From assembly GCA_964636985.1 (NCBI GenBank), contig CAZWSX010000026.1, forward strand, positions 52,409-116,408: 64,000 bases of DNA, in the 5' to 3' direction. Below, piece after piece: positions 34,686 through 43,109 of this stretch (the first letter of the stretch is position 1; each line of letters begins with the position of its first letter). Source of the stretch: CAZWSX01 sp964636985. GTDB taxonomy: Bacteria > Planctomycetota > Planctomycetia > Pirellulales > Pirellulaceae. Under the pieces are notes generated by a model, which saw nothing but the letters and a program-made list of their open reading frames with translations, was not told the origin of the DNA and did not search any database. The position numbers and the translations under genes were made by a program.

Positions 34686-35083
34686 GAAGGCACCTTCTTT
34701 CGCCGCGCGGTGCCTTTCGGTGTCGCCTCCTCAGAGCGTGCTTTTGCCGTGGCGAGACGTTCATTGTCCGCCTGGATCTCTTTCGGTGTCCGTTTGACCA
34801 CAAGGTCACCACGGCCGACAAGCGCCAGCATGTCCTTCACCAACTGAGGACGGCTGAGGTAATAGCAGCGCAATGAGCCATCCTGGGCGTAATCGACGAG
34901 CGAGGCATGTCGCAACACCGCCAAGTGCTGGGAAATATTCGCTTGCCGTGCGGGCAGCAGTTCCTCCATGTCCGTGACGCATCTTGGACCATCCAACAGC
35001 TCCTGCAAAATGGCCAGGCGCGTCGGATGCGAAAACGCCTTTAGCAAGTCCGCCGCAGAACGGGAATCAGAAGCATCAGACAT
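34682..35083 (-). CDS. ArsR/SmtB-family transcriptional repressor
   Basis: The 133-residue protein has the winged-helix core LLKAFSHPTRLAILQELLDG, the recognition region ARQANISQHLAVLRHASLV and the wing SLRCYYLS. The usual ArsR metal site ELCVCD is here RCVTDM, with one cysteine kept (about residue 34), and another cysteine sits in the wing (about 74), so a metalloid or persulfide signal is possible. I chose ATG 35083 since GGAGG lies just upstream and longer starts would cover the operator at 35097-35120. It begins a five-gene minus-strand operon. A basic tail (GTARRKKVPS) ends it. Confidence 0.9.
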   Translation of the reverse strand: MSDASDSRSAADLLKAFSHPTRLAILQELLDGPRCVTDMEELLPARQANISQHLAVLRHASLVDYAQDGSLRCYYLSRPQLVKDMLALVGRGDLVVKRTPKEIQADNERLATAKARSEEATPKGTARRKKVPS

Positions 35084-35096
35084 ATCGCCTCCAGCC

Positions 35097-35120
35097 ATTC
35101 GGACATTCGATATTCCGAAT
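35097..35120. promoter_or_regulatory. ArsR operator in front of the arsR/desulfurase operon
   Basis: The core ATTCGATATTCCGAAT (35105-35120) is an inverted repeat ATTCG-N6-CGAAT, close to operators of ArsR-family repressors. A third half-site ATTCGG lies at 35097-35102. It is 14-37 bases before the arsR ATG, so the repressor would block its own promoter. Confidence 0.72.
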
Positions 35121-35169
35121 ATCTTATGGGCGTGACGCGCGATGTCAATCCATTGGTCCTCCCCGTGAA

Positions 35170-35586
35170 TCATCCAGCGGATCGCTCCGCGTCAGCGGAC
35201 ATTGGTGTGAACGACGTTTTGAGCCATTTCAGAACCTGCGTAACGCGAGCTCGACTGACTCCCAGGAAACGGGCCAAGGCGGCACGGGCAAGCCGGAGCC
35301 TGTCGCGAGGTGGGGGAGCGGGCCGTTTCTTCGCCTCCAATCTTGGTGCGACCGGGTTCCATGGGTTCAAAAGGTAGCGACGGTCCGAGTGGGAAAGGGT
35401 GCTATTCTGACTACACCCTCGTAGCTGGAAATAGTATTCCCAGAGTCTCTGGTTAACGCGTACCCGCTGGTTAACAGGGGGAGAGACTGAATACGGTAAG
35501 ATAGCGACCAGCCAAAACACCCCGCCGCGATCTCGCTCGGCGGGCAACTTCACAGACATCTTCGTCGACCTTGATACGTGCGACAC
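35170..35586 (-). pseudogene. Possible degraded helix-turn-helix gene
   Basis: The frame (up to 138 residues) ends in RLARAALARFLGVSRARVTQVLKWL, a good helix-turn-helix of the kind seen in small proteins beside site-specific recombinases. The upstream part has a coding-like stretch (LWEYYFQLR) but also low-complexity runs, has no start with a ribosome site and overlaps the divergent channel gene. I read it as a gene remnant or a mobile-element trace, not an active gene. Confidence 0.33.
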
Positions 35587-36597
35587 CGCCGCCTTCTCCC
35601 GCGATCTCCGCTTGAGCGAATTCGGCTAGGGCTATTCCTCCTCGCCACCGTCTCTGTCGTGGCGGTTACCGGATATCGCCTGGCAGGTTATCCCTGGATC
35701 GAGGCTATTTGGATGGTGGTGATCACCATCGCAAGTGTCGGCTTCGGCGAGAGATCGACTGAATCGCCGATGGTTCAGTTGTTGACGATCGGAGTGGTGA
35801 TCTTTGGTTTTGCAGCTGCTGCCTACACCTTTGGAGGGCTGGTTCAGCTCTTATTGGCCGGCGAACTCGAACTTATTCTTGGACGGCAACGCATGACGAA
35901 GGAAATCAACAAGTTAGACGGCCACACGATCGTGGTCGGGCTCGGCCGAATTGGAAGCATTCTAGCGGCCGACCTTAGCCGCGAGGGCCGGCCTTTCGTC
36001 GTAATCGAAAAGGATGCCAATCGTTGCCTCGAGGCGAACGAGCGCGGCTATCTGAATCTCAATGGAAACGCGAACGATGATGACATCCTGATTGCCGCAG
36101 GCGTCGGGCGAGCCCGGTCACTCATTAGCGCCCTCCCAAATGACGCCGACAACGTCTTCATCACACTCACCGCTCGCAACCTCAATCGAGACCTTTTGAT
36201 CGTGTCGCGCGCGGAGCACACTACAAGCGAACGCAAGCTTCGCCAAGCCGGAGCCAACCGAGTCGTGATGCCCTCGACGATCGGTGCGCAACAGATGTCG
36301 CGGATCATCACCCGTCCACACACGGCGGACCTCATGGAACTCTTCGCCGAACAGGGGGCTATCGATGTCGAGATGGACGAACTCCATCTTCCGGCAACCT
36401 GTAAATTGGCCGGAAAAAGCATCCGTGAAAGCGAGGCCCACCACCGATTTCGCTTGTTGATCTTGGCGGTGAAGCGTTCCAGTGGGGGGATGAACGTCAA
36501 TCCCCAGCCCGACTTCGTATTGGAGGTGGACGACATCGTGATCGTCCTAGGCAAGGCCGAGGACATCACGCGATTCAAAACCGAGTTCCAGCTCTGA
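35578..36597 (+). CDS. Potassium channel with TrkA-N regulatory domain
   Basis: The 339-residue protein has one channel unit: helix 1 (LGLFLLATVSVVAVTGYRLA), pore loop WMVVITIASVGFGE and helix 2 (LLTIGVVIFGFAAAAYTFGG). A RCK/TrkA-N domain follows with the nucleotide loop HTIVVGLGRIGS and IEKD, and a TrkA-C domain occupies about 250-339 (DELHLPATCKLAGKSI). The filter reads ASVGFGE rather than TTVGYGD, which keeps the G-F-G core. GTG start at 35578. It should form tetramers gated by nucleotide or ligand binding to the RCK ring. Confidence 0.9.
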   Translation: MRHRRLLPRSPLERIRLGLFLLATVSVVAVTGYRLAGYPWIEAIWMVVITIASVGFGERSTESPMVQLLTIGVVIFGFAAAAYTFGGLVQLLLAGELELILGRQRMTKEINKLDGHTIVVGLGRIGSILAADLSREGRPFVVIEKDANRCLEANERGYLNLNGNANDDDILIAAGVGRARSLISALPNDADNVFITLTARNLNRDLLIVSRAEHTTSERKLRQAGANRVVMPSTIGAQQMSRIITRPHTADLMELFAEQGAIDVEMDELHLPATCKLAGKSIRESEAHHRFRLLILAVKRSSGGMNVNPQPDFVLEVDDIVIVLGKAEDITRFKTEFQL

Positions 36598-36725
36598 TTG
36601 GGCGATAGGCGCCTCAAATCTGTGGCTCATGGGCGCGAGAGAGACGCTTCCATGGAGCCTGCTGGTACACTTTCTTGGATGGACGCTACACCCAGTGACG
36701 CTCGGAATCAGACCAGGTCTCCTCT

Positions 36726-37220
36726 ATGACCGACACGTGTGATGGTTTTGAATATGCTCCGCAAGTTGAGATACCCAAGATTTTTCGACGGGTGGACACG
36801 ACGTTTGTCGCATGCCGCGATAAGCCGTTTGCCGAGGCTGAGGCGGCACTCCGAACATTGTCAACGGAGCTTTATGATTCGTTCTCAGGCTCCCTGTTTG
36901 CGCAGCTTCATTTCCTGCGCGCCATTGAAGATCGGATCCTTTCTCTTGCCGTGGACACCGGACAGCCCCTCGAGGTGTGCCTGGGAATTCTTCGTCGACG
37001 GCTCGATCTCGAATACAACCGATCCGACGTTTTCGGCAAGGCGGCAAAAGCACTTGAGCTTGCCCGCTATGCGAACGGATCTGGCTTCAAAAAGATGGCG
37101 ATCTATTTGTTAACCGCCGAAATGCGAGATTTGGAAGAACTAAGCGATATCTGTCGTAGTTGGATGGCCACCATTGCTGATCACATTCGCCAAATAGACC
37201 AAGCGGCGATGGAGGAGTGA
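36726..37220 (+). CDS. Hypothetical protein
   Basis: The 164-residue soluble protein is helical (FAQLHFLRAIEDRILSLAVD; AAKALELARYANGSGFKKMA). No domain was recognised. It stands alone, 129 bases after the channel gene, on the same strand. Codon use is like neighbours and the frame is well kept, so it is probably real. Function unknown. Confidence 0.6.
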   Translation: MTDTCDGFEYAPQVEIPKIFRRVDTTFVACRDKPFAEAEAALRTLSTELYDSFSGSLFAQLHFLRAIEDRILSLAVDTGQPLEVCLGILRRRLDLEYNRSDVFGKAAKALELARYANGSGFKKMAIYLLTAEMRDLEELSDICRSWMATIADHIRQIDQAAMEE

Positions 37221-37312
37221 CGAAGCTTAGGTTGGCATTGCCGAAATGCAGAATCACTCTATGAGAGCGAGGGTTATGACGATGCCTCACCCCTGGGTTC
37301 ATCAAGTGCCAG

Positions 37313-37984
37313 TTAGATCACCCCAGTCGTTCGGCGGCGAACGGCTTCTTCGCTCGGCTGATATTGGTAATGCGCCAATGAAATGAATTGCCCACTCGAG
37401 GTGTCGAAGGCAAAGACTTCGCCTGTTTCGATCTTATAAACCCAGCCGTGCAGGTGCAGATCGCCGCGAACCAAGCGGGAGGCAACCGCCGGAAGCGTTC
37501 GCAGATTTTCCAACTGAACCAAGACATTTTCCTCGACCGTCGCCGTCACCAGCCGCTCGTCATCGAGATGGCCGTAGTTATCGTGCACGATGCGGCGAGT
37601 GGTTTCGGCGTGGGACAACCAGGAAGCAACGGCGGGAAACTGAGCGACTCGCTCGGGCTTGAGCAACGCGTGCATCGCCCCGCAGTGCGAGTGGCCGCAA
37701 ATGATGATGTCCTTCACGCCGAGGCCCGCCACGGCGAACTCGATTGTCGCTGCTTCACCGCCGTTGACGGCACCGTGAGCTGGCACGATGTTTCCGGCAT
37801 TACGGAGAATAAACAGATCGCCGGGCTTAGATCGGGTCAGCAAGTTCGGGTCGATTCGGGAATCCGAACAGGTGATGAACAATGTTTCCGGGCTTTGCCC
37901 CTTGGCCAACTGCTCAAACAATCCCTGCAGAGGTCGGAAGTTCTCGGTGCGAAATTGATGAATGCCCTTAATCAGTTTTTGCAT
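37313..37984 (-). CDS. Beta-class carbonic anhydrase
   Basis: This zinc enzyme interconverts CO2 and bicarbonate. The zinc ligands are Cys39 with Asp41 and Arg43 (FITCSDSRIDP) and His98/Cys101 (ICGHSHCGAM). Length (223) is normal. It lies 43 bases downstream of an arsR-family gene on the same strand and is probably co-transcribed with it. It ends with SRAEEAVRRRTTGVI-like residues that are not conserved in the family. Confidence 0.95.
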   Translation of the reverse strand: MQKLIKGIHQFRTENFRPLQGLFEQLAKGQSPETLFITCSDSRIDPNLLTRSKPGDLFILRNAGNIVPAHGAVNGGEAATIEFAVAGLGVKDIIICGHSHCGAMHALLKPERVAQFPAVASWLSHAETTRRIVHDNYGHLDDERLVTATVEENVLVQLENLRTLPAVASRLVRGDLHLHGWVYKIETGEVFAFDTSSGQFISLAHYQYQPSEEAVRRRTTGVI

Positions 37985-38027
37985 GGTTTCTTACGTGCAC
38001 TTCTGGTGAAAAACGTACCGATCTGCG

Positions 38028-38375
38028 TTATGCCCAATCTTTTCGAGCCTTGCCAATTGCCTTGCGAAGTTCCGCGGCGTCGGCGCTGCCTTGTTCAAGG
38101 AAACCTGTGGCATTCAAGAGCCATCTGGCCATGTCCGGTTGCCGGAGCTGGTAAAAAACATGGCGTCCTTCGCGCCGCTCCGAAACAAGCCGGTTGGCGC
38201 GGAGGACCATCAAGTGCTGGGAGACGCCGGAGTGGCTAATGCCCAGCGCCTCTTGAAGTGAATTCACATCGTGCTCTCCATCCCGCAGTTCCTCGACAAT
38301 GCGGATGCGATGCGGATGCGAGAGAACACCCAGGAATTCCGCCAGTTGTTTGGTCACCAAGGCGCGATGAGGCAT
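38028..38375 (-). CDS. ArsR-family transcriptional regulator without cysteines
   Basis: The 115-residue winged-helix protein has LAEFLGVLSHPHRIRIVEEL, the recognition helix ISHSGVSQHLMVLRANRL and the wing REGRHVFYQL. No cysteine is present, so it is not a thiol metal sensor; the signal is unknown. I chose ATG 38375; a GTG three codons upstream is possible. An inverted repeat at 38399-38414 is its likely operator. Carbonic anhydrase follows in the same direction. Confidence 0.9.
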   Translation of the reverse strand: MPHRALVTKQLAEFLGVLSHPHRIRIVEELRDGEHDVNSLQEALGISHSGVSQHLMVLRANRLVSERREGRHVFYQLRQPDMARWLLNATGFLEQGSADAAELRKAIGKARKDWA

Positions 38376-38398
38376 GTTCGCCACCAGCAGCTTGTCAC

Positions 38399-38414
38399 AT
38401 TCAAAGATTTGAAT
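38399..38414. promoter_or_regulatory. Operator palindrome upstream of arsR/carbonic anhydrase
   Basis: ATTCAAA and TTTGAAT (ATTCAAAGATTTGAAT) are perfect inverse complements around GA, 24 bases before the arsR ATG. The size and position fit an ArsR-family operator. Confidence 0.62.
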
Positions 38415-38553
38415 CTTACGACATCGGCACGATAGACCTTAAGAGCTAGAGCGTCAAGGGGCCGTGCCACGCCGCGTTGCGATCGCTGCTCAGGTTCGCG
38501 TCCCAGCTGGTTGTGCGGACAGCGGTAGATGACCGGGCCTTTGGCTGACCGTT

Positions 38554-39792
38554 TTGGCTAAACTACGCTTGTCGTTCCAGTCGAAGCAACAGCGAGCGCG
38601 GCGGTCCGCTTCGACCATCGCAGTTTCAGAAAACGAGACCTGGATTTTGGCAAGGCCATTCGCAATCACCGCATCCGGACGCTGCTACGATTGTTTTCGG
38701 CCGCGGGACGCGTGTTTTTGCCACGTGATACCGCGGATCGCGAATCGAACCGATGTGATGATCTTGCAGCATCGGCGGGAGCGGTTTCATCCGTTCAACA
38801 CCGCGAGAATTGTGCACCGCTCGCTCGCGCGTTCGCAGTTGCTGGTCGATCGCCCCATGAACATGTCGAGGAGGTTGCAACTCCAACCGGGGGCCGCGCT
38901 GTTGTTCCCGCTGGAGCCGGCGCGTTTACTTTCGGAGGTTCCCGAAGCCGAGCGGCCTCCGCAGTTGGTGATCCTGGACGGCACATGGCACCAAGCCAAA
39001 GTGCTGATGAGAGACGTCCCCGCGCTGCACGCCTTGCCACGATTTCGTTTGGCGCCGCCTGCGCCAAGTCGTTATCGCATTCGCCGTGAACCAAGCGACT
39101 CTTGCCTTTCGACCGTCGAAGCGATCGCAGCGGCTTTGCAGGTCCTGGAACCAGATACCCTCGGGATGCAGCGGCTGCTGGACGCTTTCGAATTCATGAT
39201 CGACTCCCAGTTAAAGCATCCGCGATCAGTCGCCGCTGCCCGATTTTCAAAACGACGATCGGAAACCGCGTCGTACATACCGCAAGCGCTGCTGAATGGC
39301 CTCGATAACGTGATCGTGGCGTACGGCGAATCGGCTCCCGGCAAGCGCGGTAAGAAGCGAATGCCGGAGCCTCCCATTTCTTGGGTAGCCCAACGTTTAG
39401 GCGATGGAGAAGCATTCTCGCATACCATCGTTCCACCGCGGCCGCTCGATGACACTTTCTTGAAGCACGCTGCCCTGACTTGCGAAGACTTTACGAGCGC
39501 ACTTTCGCTCGACGAAGCCAGACGACGTTGGAACGTATTTCAGCGTCCCAAAGACGTCGTGGTGGTATACCAGCCTGGGACGGCGAGATTGTTTTCATAC
39601 CTCGCAGGCGCTGCGGCGAGTTGCTTAGTTTTGAAGTCCGTCGGGTGGAAAGCTTTAGAGGAGCGCCTTGCGAGCGATGGCATGTTCGCTGCACCACATG
39701 AAACGTTGCATCCACGCTTGGGACGCGCGAGCGAACGCCTTGCCGAGACGATCGCCTTGGTGCGGCGCCTCAACGCACTGGCGAATCAGTAA
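38554..39792 (+). CDS. DTW-domain tRNA aminocarboxypropyltransferase with C-terminal extension
   Basis: DTW-domain proteins (TapT type) put an aminocarboxypropyl group on tRNA uridine using SAM. The zinc-like motif CYDCFRPRDACFCH is near residue 43, then VMILQHRRERFHPFNTAR, and the DTW motif is LDGTWHQAK. The family unit ends near 235. The extra residues 250-412 (NVIVAYGESAPGKRGKK... VVVVYQPGTARLFSYLAGA) are a separate domain that reads like a worn-down nuclease or nucleotidyl fold, not assignable. The start TTG 38554 is uncertain because no ribosome site or ATG precedes the domain. Confidence 0.8.
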   Translation: MAKLRLSFQSKQQRARRSASTIAVSENETWILARPFAITASGRCYDCFRPRDACFCHVIPRIANRTDVMILQHRRERFHPFNTARIVHRSLARSQLLVDRPMNMSRRLQLQPGAALLFPLEPARLLSEVPEAERPPQLVILDGTWHQAKVLMRDVPALHALPRFRLAPPAPSRYRIRREPSDSCLSTVEAIAAALQVLEPDTLGMQRLLDAFEFMIDSQLKHPRSVAAARFSKRRSETASYIPQALLNGLDNVIVAYGESAPGKRGKKRMPEPPISWVAQRLGDGEAFSHTIVPPRPLDDTFLKHAALTCEDFTSALSLDEARRRWNVFQRPKDVVVVYQPGTARLFSYLAGAAASCLVLKSVGWKALEERLASDGMFAAPHETLHPRLGRASERLAETIALVRRLNALANQ

Positions 39793-39865
39793 GACGCCGA
39801 TTGAAGAAGCGGCGATAACTTCATCACAGCGGTGGTACCAGCCTCAGCCAAGCAGGAATCTGTTT

Positions 39866-41731
39866 TTACTGCCGTTTGAAATGGAAAACCAAAGCTTGCT
39901 GCTTGCCCTGGCCGAAAACCGAAATGCCGTTGGTCATGAGATCGATTCCGCTGCGGGCCGTCGAGGAAGTTGGCGCATCCCAGTCCGTCAGCACATAACT
40001 TGCGTTGGTGTCGAGGCCTTGCAGCTTGAACGCTGTCTCTGAGTTCGCTGTGCCAACGCCACGAAATGCCTGAATGATGCCTTCGCCCTTGGCGGGGTCG
40101 TGAAACTCGAACGCGAGCCATTGATTCGAATCGGCGCTCCAGTCGGTAAGGGGATAGAAATCGCTTGCGAAGAGCGGGCGGATCGGCAAATACCGCGCGA
40201 GGTGATTTCGCAGGGATGCCACGGCCGTTGCATCGCGGTAGTTGATTGCAAAACTGGCGCAGGCACCCATGCCGCTTCTGAGAGAAACTTCGTCCGCATC
40301 GGTCGCGCCAAGTCCGTGCAGCGGTATCCAGTGCGAGAGTCCGTGGGTCATCGCTTGCACATTGCGAGGAAAGTCCTTATTTCCCCAACAACTGTCGCTG
40401 CGCCACAACACGACGCTGCGGCGCATCATCTCGAAGTCGAGCCGACGCGCTCCAGCGGCGCAGTTGTCCAGGATGAGGCCCGGATGCCGGCGCGCCAGTT
40501 CGTCCAGAAAGTCGTAAAGGCCAGTGATGTGGCGGATTTCTCGCAGACCGACTTCGTCGGGGGCTTCGTCGGTATGCCAGCAGTAGGACGGATAGAGATT
40601 GCAGTCCTGCCGATAACAGCGGATGCCCGAGTCGCGAATCTCCTTCGAGATGGTATCGATCGCCCACGCACGCGCCGCGGGGTTGCCAAAGTCCAGCAAA
40701 TGAAAACCATCGTTCTCCATGTAGCGTAGGTCCGCGGGGGTCGCGGTAGGCTTGAGCAGCCACTCGGGATGATGCTGCTCCAGCCACGAGCCGCGCATCG
40801 CACGCTCTGGCTCGAACCATACGAGAAACCGCAGGCCAGCCTGCCGGACACTGTCGCCGACTGGCGAAAGCCCGTGCGGAAAGCGGATCGGGTCGGCGTA
40901 AGGCGTTCCCTGACGCGATGGGAATCCACCTTCATTCCAGCCGGCGTCGAGCCAGTAGGTGTCGATCGGCAACTTGAGCGATGCGATCTCGCCAGCAAGC
41001 TTTTTGAGGTTCTCTTCCGTGGTGTCGTTGAAAGCCAGCATGCCGTGCACGCTGGCAGCGACCGGCATCAACTCCATCGGCGAATGGTTCGCGGGCGTAT
41101 AGTGCTGGAGCATGAGTCGGCGAAACTGATTCTGGCCGGCAATCCAATCACCCCGATAAGCCATTACGAGAATGGAAGGAAGTCGTGCCTCTTCTCCGGG
41201 GCGGAGCTTAAAGTGCGATTGTTTCAAGCCCGCCCGCACGCGGACCTTACCGGCATCGCCCGCATCGAACGACGCCTTCCAATCGCCGGCCCAGCCAATC
41301 GCAACGATGGCGCCGCCCCCGTCGCCGGCGAGATTGAAGTACGGCATCACTCCGTCCGAAGAGCGGCCGCCAAAGGATTCAAGCGAGATGGGCTGCTCAC
41401 GGGAGAGTTGCTGATCGCGGGGCTGAAAATCGCTCGTTTCGGAATGACTTCCCTTCGACCAGTGAAGGACGACTGGCTTACCGGTTGGAAATTCAAGTTC
41501 AAACTCAGCCGACGGTACGTTATCGTAAAGAGGAGACTCTGCTTCTTTAGGAGCACGCAACCGCAGCTGCCACTCGATCGCCGTGAACTCGGGATAGCCG
41601 CGAGCGTCGACGTGCATGCCCGGAATGTCTTGAATCAGCGGACGCTCCGGAAGCGAAACCGCGTCGGCATGGGCGCTGCCAGTGAGCGCCAGGACAACCA
41701 TCGCAACAACGACCGACAACAAACGGCACAT
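39866..41731 (-). CDS. Secreted alpha-galactosidase (GH36-like)
   Basis: The protein (621 residues from ATG 41731) has a signal peptide (LLSVVVAMVVLALTGSAHA), an N-terminal beta-sandwich, then a TIM barrel with the GH36 motifs: PIDTYWLDAGWNEGGFPS, FLVWFEPERA, the nucleophile in CYRQDCNLYPSYC (about 375), LILDNCAAGARRLDF and the acid/base in WRSDSCWG (about 446). A C-terminal beta domain ends it. It would cleave alpha-linked galactose from oligosaccharides in the periplasm or outside. There is no strong ribosome site at 41731; a start at 41779 is possible. Confidence 0.88.
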   Translation of the reverse strand: MCRLLSVVVAMVVLALTGSAHADAVSLPERPLIQDIPGMHVDARGYPEFTAIEWQLRLRAPKEAESPLYDNVPSAEFELEFPTGKPVVLHWSKGSHSETSDFQPRDQQLSREQPISLESFGGRSSDGVMPYFNLAGDGGGAIVAIGWAGDWKASFDAGDAGKVRVRAGLKQSHFKLRPGEEARLPSILVMAYRGDWIAGQNQFRRLMLQHYTPANHSPMELMPVAASVHGMLAFNDTTEENLKKLAGEIASLKLPIDTYWLDAGWNEGGFPSRQGTPYADPIRFPHGLSPVGDSVRQAGLRFLVWFEPERAMRGSWLEQHHPEWLLKPTATPADLRYMENDGFHLLDFGNPAARAWAIDTISKEIRDSGIRCYRQDCNLYPSYCWHTDEAPDEVGLREIRHITGLYDFLDELARRHPGLILDNCAAGARRLDFEMMRRSVVLWRSDSCWGNKDFPRNVQAMTHGLSHWIPLHGLGATDADEVSLRSGMGACASFAINYRDATAVASLRNHLARYLPIRPLFASDFYPLTDWSADSNQWLAFEFHDPAKGEGIIQAFRGVGTANSETAFKLQGLDTNASYVLTDWDAPTSSTARSGIDLMTNGISVFGQGKQQALVFHFKRQ

Positions 41732-42002
41732 GGGAAAGGAGTTTCTTGGGGAATCAGGGATCGCGATCGGTGAAAACACCGATAATAAACCAGCGACTTG
41801 AAGCTGTCACATAGAAACGATCGCTCTAAACGAGAAGGCATTGGTTGCTCCAATTCCCCAATCGCAGCTGCTCTTCGGGAGCATCTTGGCAGCAGTTGGA
41901 CTGCTCCGATTCCGCGCGCACTTTGACGCCAGCACACCGCGTCGTAGGGTTCTTCGCATCCCCTCCTAAGTGTTAACGTCGAAGTGCTATTCCGGTGTGC
42001 TG

Positions 42003-43109
42003 ATGCCGACGATTCTGGCCGCTCACGATGTGGCGGCAGCCAACGAACTTCATGCGCGATTAACGCGAGGCGGCTTTCATTGCCCGCAACTCGTGGCCCA
42101 GTCGTTCGTTGACGTCAAGACGCAATTGCGTGCTGCGGAGTCGTCGCCCGGCGTGATTCTCGTCTATTTGCCAACAGGCCAGGCGGTGGCATGCCAGGCC
42201 ATTCGCGATCTTCGTGCAGCGACGGCCGCGCCTATCGTGGCGGTTGGCCATGGAGCCGACGTTGGGGAGATCCTCTCCGTAGTGCGGGCAGGAGCCACCG
42301 ACTACGTCGTTCTCAACGATCGCCTTATAACCGAACTCACGGCGACCATCGGACGGCTCCGCGCGAGCGGCAACTCGGCAATCGGCAAGGTGCTGGGGAT
42401 TGTTGGCTCCAGTGGCGGAAGCGGCGCCAGTACCCTTGCCGTCAACATCGCGGTGGTGATGGCGAAGGCGGCGCCCACGTGTGTCTGCGACCTGCATTGG
42501 CGCGGGGGCGATTGCGCGGCTCTGTTCGACGTGCATCCGCCGCACACCTTGAGCGATTTGTGCCTGCAAGGAAATCGGCTTGATAAGACGATGTTCGAGC
42601 AGGCCTTGGCCAAGCACGCCTCTGGGGTGCAACTCCTGGCGGCGCCGCATGACGGCAACCCTACGCCCGACCCGGCGGAGAACTGCACAGCGCTCGTTCA
42701 ATTCGCACAGACGTTGTTTCACTATGTCTTGCTGGATCTGGATATCGCGGCGTCCAGCTTCGGTGCCACCTTGTCGGCGTGCGATCGGCTGTTGGTTGTG
42801 CTGCGGCCCGATTTCCCGTCGATGCTGCGCGCGCGGCGACTCATCAAATGGCTTGAAGAACAGCCTTATCCGACCGAGCGAATCATCCTGGTAGCCAATC
42901 GCGTTGGCGTCGAAGGAGAGCTTCCGCTTGCAAAGGTCTCCGAGATGCTGGGAATCGCCATCTCGCACGCCATTCCGGAAGACGCCGCCTATGTGCTGCC
43001 GTCCGTCAATCTTGGCAGCCCGGTGATTCTGGAGTACCCGCGGAGCAAGGTCGCGAAGGCCGTCCAAAAACTGGCATCGGATCTGATGGCCAAGGAGGCC
43101 TTGGCATGA
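42003..43109 (+). CDS. tadZ: Tad pilus localisation ATPase TadZ/CpaE-like
   Basis: The 368-residue protein has an N-terminal receiver-like domain (residues 1-120) and a MinD/ParA-type ATPase. The deviant Walker A is GIVGSSGGSGASTLAVNIA, in which both usual lysines are absent, as in several CpaE/TadZ proteins. Then come VCDLHWRGGD and VLLDLDI. It places Tad pilus machinery at the cell pole. ATG 42003 is supported by the MPTILAAHD start; a longer frame to 41970 adds nothing. It overlaps tadA by four bases. Confidence 0.85.
   Translation: MPTILAAHDVAAANELHARLTRGGFHCPQLVAQSFVDVKTQLRAAESSPGVILVYLPTGQAVACQAIRDLRAATAAPIVAVGHGADVGEILSVVRAGATDYVVLNDRLITELTATIGRLRASGNSAIGKVLGIVGSSGGSGASTLAVNIAVVMAKAAPTCVCDLHWRGGDCAALFDVHPPHTLSDLCLQGNRLDKTMFEQALAKHASGVQLLAAPHDGNPTPDPAENCTALVQFAQTLFHYVLLDLDIAASSFGATLSACDRLLVVLRPDFPSMLRARRLIKWLEEQPYPTERIILVANRVGVEGELPLAKVSEMLGIAISHAIPEDAAYVLPSVNLGSPVILEYPRSKVAKAVQKLASDLMAKEALA

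Noticed and set aside
37388..38239. 283-residue plus-strand frame opposite carbonic anhydrase and arsR
   Set aside because: Both opposite genes are secure, and this frame has no family match by eye.
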